A stretch of 45,160 nucleotides of DNA from assembly GCA_036723735.1 (NCBI GenBank), contig DAIMGT010000027.1, forward strand, positions 1 to 45,160, in the 5' to 3' direction. Made by a program: the position numbers and the translations under genes. The notes beneath the pieces were generated by a model. That model was not told where the DNA came from. It saw only the letters and a program-made list of their open reading frames with translations, and made no database searches. Source of the stretch: UBA4656 sp002405525. Lineage in GTDB: Bacteria > Pseudomonadota > Gammaproteobacteria > Xanthomonadales > Ahniellaceae. Shown here in pieces: positions 43,824 through 45,160 of the stretch. Every line of letters starts with the position of its first letter. Within the stretch, counting starts at the first letter, position 1.

Positions 43824-43838
43824 GGGCATACAATGCCC
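43824..43838 (+). promoter_or_regulatory. Promoter of the DegS-like protease with an overlapping palindrome
   Basis: A TACAAT -10 (43829-43834) is embedded in the perfect inverted repeat GGGCAT-ACA-ATGCCC (43824-43838), 23 nt before the ATG. GAGGAG (43846-43851) is the ribosome binding site. A repressor could act on the palindrome, but it may be chance in GC-rich DNA. Confidence 0.45.
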
Positions 43839-43860
43839 GTGGACCGAGGAGCCTGCGCCG

Positions 43861-45009
43861 ATGAGCGACCACGACCACTGGGAAACCGCCACCCCGCGCC
43901 GCCGTGCCTGGCACCGCGTCGTGATCGCCGGCGTGGTGATCGGCGCGCTGGTGCTGTTCGCCTGGCCCGCGACCCATCGCTGGCTGAATCCACCGCCGGC
44001 GCCGCGCGAGGTCACCGCGCGTGGCGATCTCGCCGCCGACGAGCAGAACACGATCGCGATCTTCGAGTCGGTCAGCCCTTCGGTGGTCAACATCACGACC
44101 ACCGCGCGCGTGCGCGACTTCTGGACCCGGCGCGTCAACGAAGTGCCGCGCGGCACCGGCAGCGGCTTCGTGTGGGACGACCAGGGCCACGTGGTGACCA
44201 ACTGGCACGTGGTCGCGGGCGCCAGCCGCGCCCTGGTCGGCCGCGACAGCGGACGCACCTTCGAGGCCGTGCTGGTCGGCGCCAGCCCCGCGCACGACCT
44301 CGCGGTGCTCAAGATCAACGTGCCGATCGACGCCCCGCCACCGGTGCCCGTCGGCAGCAGCGCCGACCTCAAGGTCGGCCAGAAGGTGTTCGCGATCGGC
44401 AATCCCTTCGGCCTCGACCACACGCTGACCACCGGCGTCATCTCCGCGCTCGACCGCACCATCCCGGGCGAGAACGGGCCCGACATCGAGGGCCTGGTGC
44501 AGACCGACGCGGCGATCAACCCGGGCAACTCCGGCGGCCCGCTGATCGACAGCGCAGGCCGGCTGATCGGCATCAACACCGCGATCTACAGCCCCAGCGG
44601 CGCCTCGGCGGGGATCGGTTTCGCGGTGCCGGTGGACGTGGTCAACCGGGTGGTGCCGCGGCTGGTGGCCGACGGCCGCTTCGTGCGGCCGGTGATCGGC
44701 ATCAGCGGCGACGACGAGGTGGCCGCGCGCCTGCTGGAGGAGGCCGGCGTCGAAGGCGTGGCGATCCTCGGCATCACGCCGGGCTCGCCGGCCGAGCGGC
44801 TCGGCCTGCGCCCGGCGATGCGCGCGCCCGACGGCCGCGCGGTGCTGGGCGACGTGATCCAGGCGATCGACGGCAAGCCGGTGCGCTCGCTGTCGGAACT
44901 CACCACGATCCTCGAATCGCACCAGGCCGGCGACACCGTGGTGCTGACCCTCTGGCGCGACGGCGAACTGCTGCCGGCCGAGGTGGTGCTCGGCGCGCCT
45001 GCGGGATAG
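43861..45009 (+). CDS. Periplasmic HtrA/DegS-like serine protease
   Basis: This 382-residue protein has an uncleaved N-terminal membrane helix (about residues 18-36), a trypsin-like protease domain and one PDZ domain (about 275-378). The triad is His116 (TNWHVV), Asp147 (HDLAVL) and Ser224 (NPGNSGGP). One PDZ and a membrane anchor fit DegS, which senses misfolded outer-membrane proteins and starts the RseA/sigma-E cascade. The family also holds general HtrA proteases, so that role is inferred. The start at 43861 has GAGGAG 9 nt upstream; the long upstream in-frame stretch is an antisense-like read of the neighbour. No rse genes are in the window. Confidence 0.9.
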   Translation: MSDHDHWETATPRRRAWHRVVIAGVVIGALVLFAWPATHRWLNPPPAPREVTARGDLAADEQNTIAIFESVSPSVVNITTTARVRDFWTRRVNEVPRGTGSGFVWDDQGHVVTNWHVVAGASRALVGRDSGRTFEAVLVGASPAHDLAVLKINVPIDAPPPVPVGSSADLKVGQKVFAIGNPFGLDHTLTTGVISALDRTIPGENGPDIEGLVQTDAAINPGNSGGPLIDSAGRLIGINTAIYSPSGASAGIGFAVPVDVVNRVVPRLVADGRFVRPVIGISGDDEVAARLLEEAGVEGVAILGITPGSPAERLGLRPAMRAPDGRAVLGDVIQAIDGKPVRSLSELTTILESHQAGDTVVLTLWRDGELLPAEVVLGAPAG

Positions 45010-45160
45010 ACCACCCCGCAAGGACGGCCCTACAACAACCCCATGCCCAACTGCGCCACTGCCAAACAATGACGCCAGCGACGTATTGTTGGCACGCATC
45101 GAGGTACAGGGTCACGTCTTGTTTCTTGCGCGCAGGGTTCGCGCCCTGCTCGGCCGTACT
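45010..45160. other. Right edge, imperfect hairpin, no gene identified
   Basis: An inverted repeat, TGCCAAACAAT (about 45060-45070) against ATTGTTGGCA (about 45084-45093), could end the protease transcript. A minus-strand frame enters from the right edge (...ARKKQDVTLYLDACQQ...) but turns into low-complexity antisense sequence, so I do not call a gene. Confidence 0.3.

Noticed and set aside
45040..45160. A possible transposase or integrase end entering from the right edge on the minus strand
   Set aside because: Only about 30 residues look non-random and none matches a motif I can name; the imperfect inverted repeat is better explained as a hairpin.
1..45160. CRISPR arrays, tRNA and rRNA genes, phage or defence islands
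   Set aside because: No regularly spaced repeats, cloverleaf genes, integrases or recognisable defence genes were seen when reading both strands.

Overview
The window looks like chromosomal DNA of a high-GC (roughly 70% by eye) gammaproteobacterium of the Xanthomonadales/Lysobacterales type. Pointers are a Xanthomonas-like gene content (lpxL diverging from waaA, a TolC-type porin next to a Pcm-family methyltransferase, GlpM, a prolyl oligopeptidase), secreted proteins with short DDFE segments, interspersed REP-like inverted repeats beginning with GTAGGAGCG or GTGGGAGC, and many TACAAT-type -10 elements. It is a Gram-negative with TonB-dependent uptake, lipid A/Kdo assembly, outer-membrane lipoproteins and RND efflux. 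No rRNA, tRNA, CRISPR array, phage module or intact insertion sequence was seen. Most of the window is ordinary, densely packed chromosomal DNA.

Left part (1-13 kb). A fragment of an unidentified gene and a secreted HAF-repeat protein are followed by a GlpM-family membrane protein and a small secreted protein. Then comes a four-gene operon: a TonB-dependent receptor, an ABC ATPase and two DUF3526-type permeases. A near-perfect AT-rich palindrome resembling a Zur/Fur-family operator sits on its promoter, so metal-responsive transport is the best guess. Next is a PepSY protein/response regulator/PhoQ-like kinase operon, facing a divergent double-PepSY gene across a short region holding an 11-bp-period direct repeat. 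A serine hydrolase gene interrupted by an in-frame TGA, and apparently lacking its nucleophile, closes this part.

Middle (13-28.6 kb). lpxL and waaA (lipid A acylation and Kdo transfer) diverge from two TACAAT boxes placed exactly 6 nt before each ATG, which suggests leaderless mRNAs. A tolC-like gene with its pcm-like neighbour comes next. It is followed by an efflux operon (membrane-fusion lipoprotein, SGNH hydrolase, RND pump) under a divergent TetR regulator. A periplasmic prolyl oligopeptidase, a composite repeat island, and an mrcB (PBP1b) gene overlapping a TPR lipoprotein that looks like an LpoP-type PBP1b activator complete the section.

Right part (28.6-45 kb). A very large protein with three glycosyltransferase regions and a coiled coil precedes the RNA helicase hrpA. 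An orphan TorD-like chaperone follows, with a perfect FNR/CRP-type box spaced for class II activation. Then come a small secreted protein, relA, a membrane-anchored protein whose kinase domain lacks the catalytic Asp, and a DegS-like periplasmic serine protease. The strongest leads are the pseudokinase-TPR protein, the TorD-like gene with its FNR-type box, the metal-type operator on the TonB/ABC operon, the candidate LpoP and the doubly damaged serine hydrolase. I did not find a gene cluster that I would call an undescribed system with confidence.
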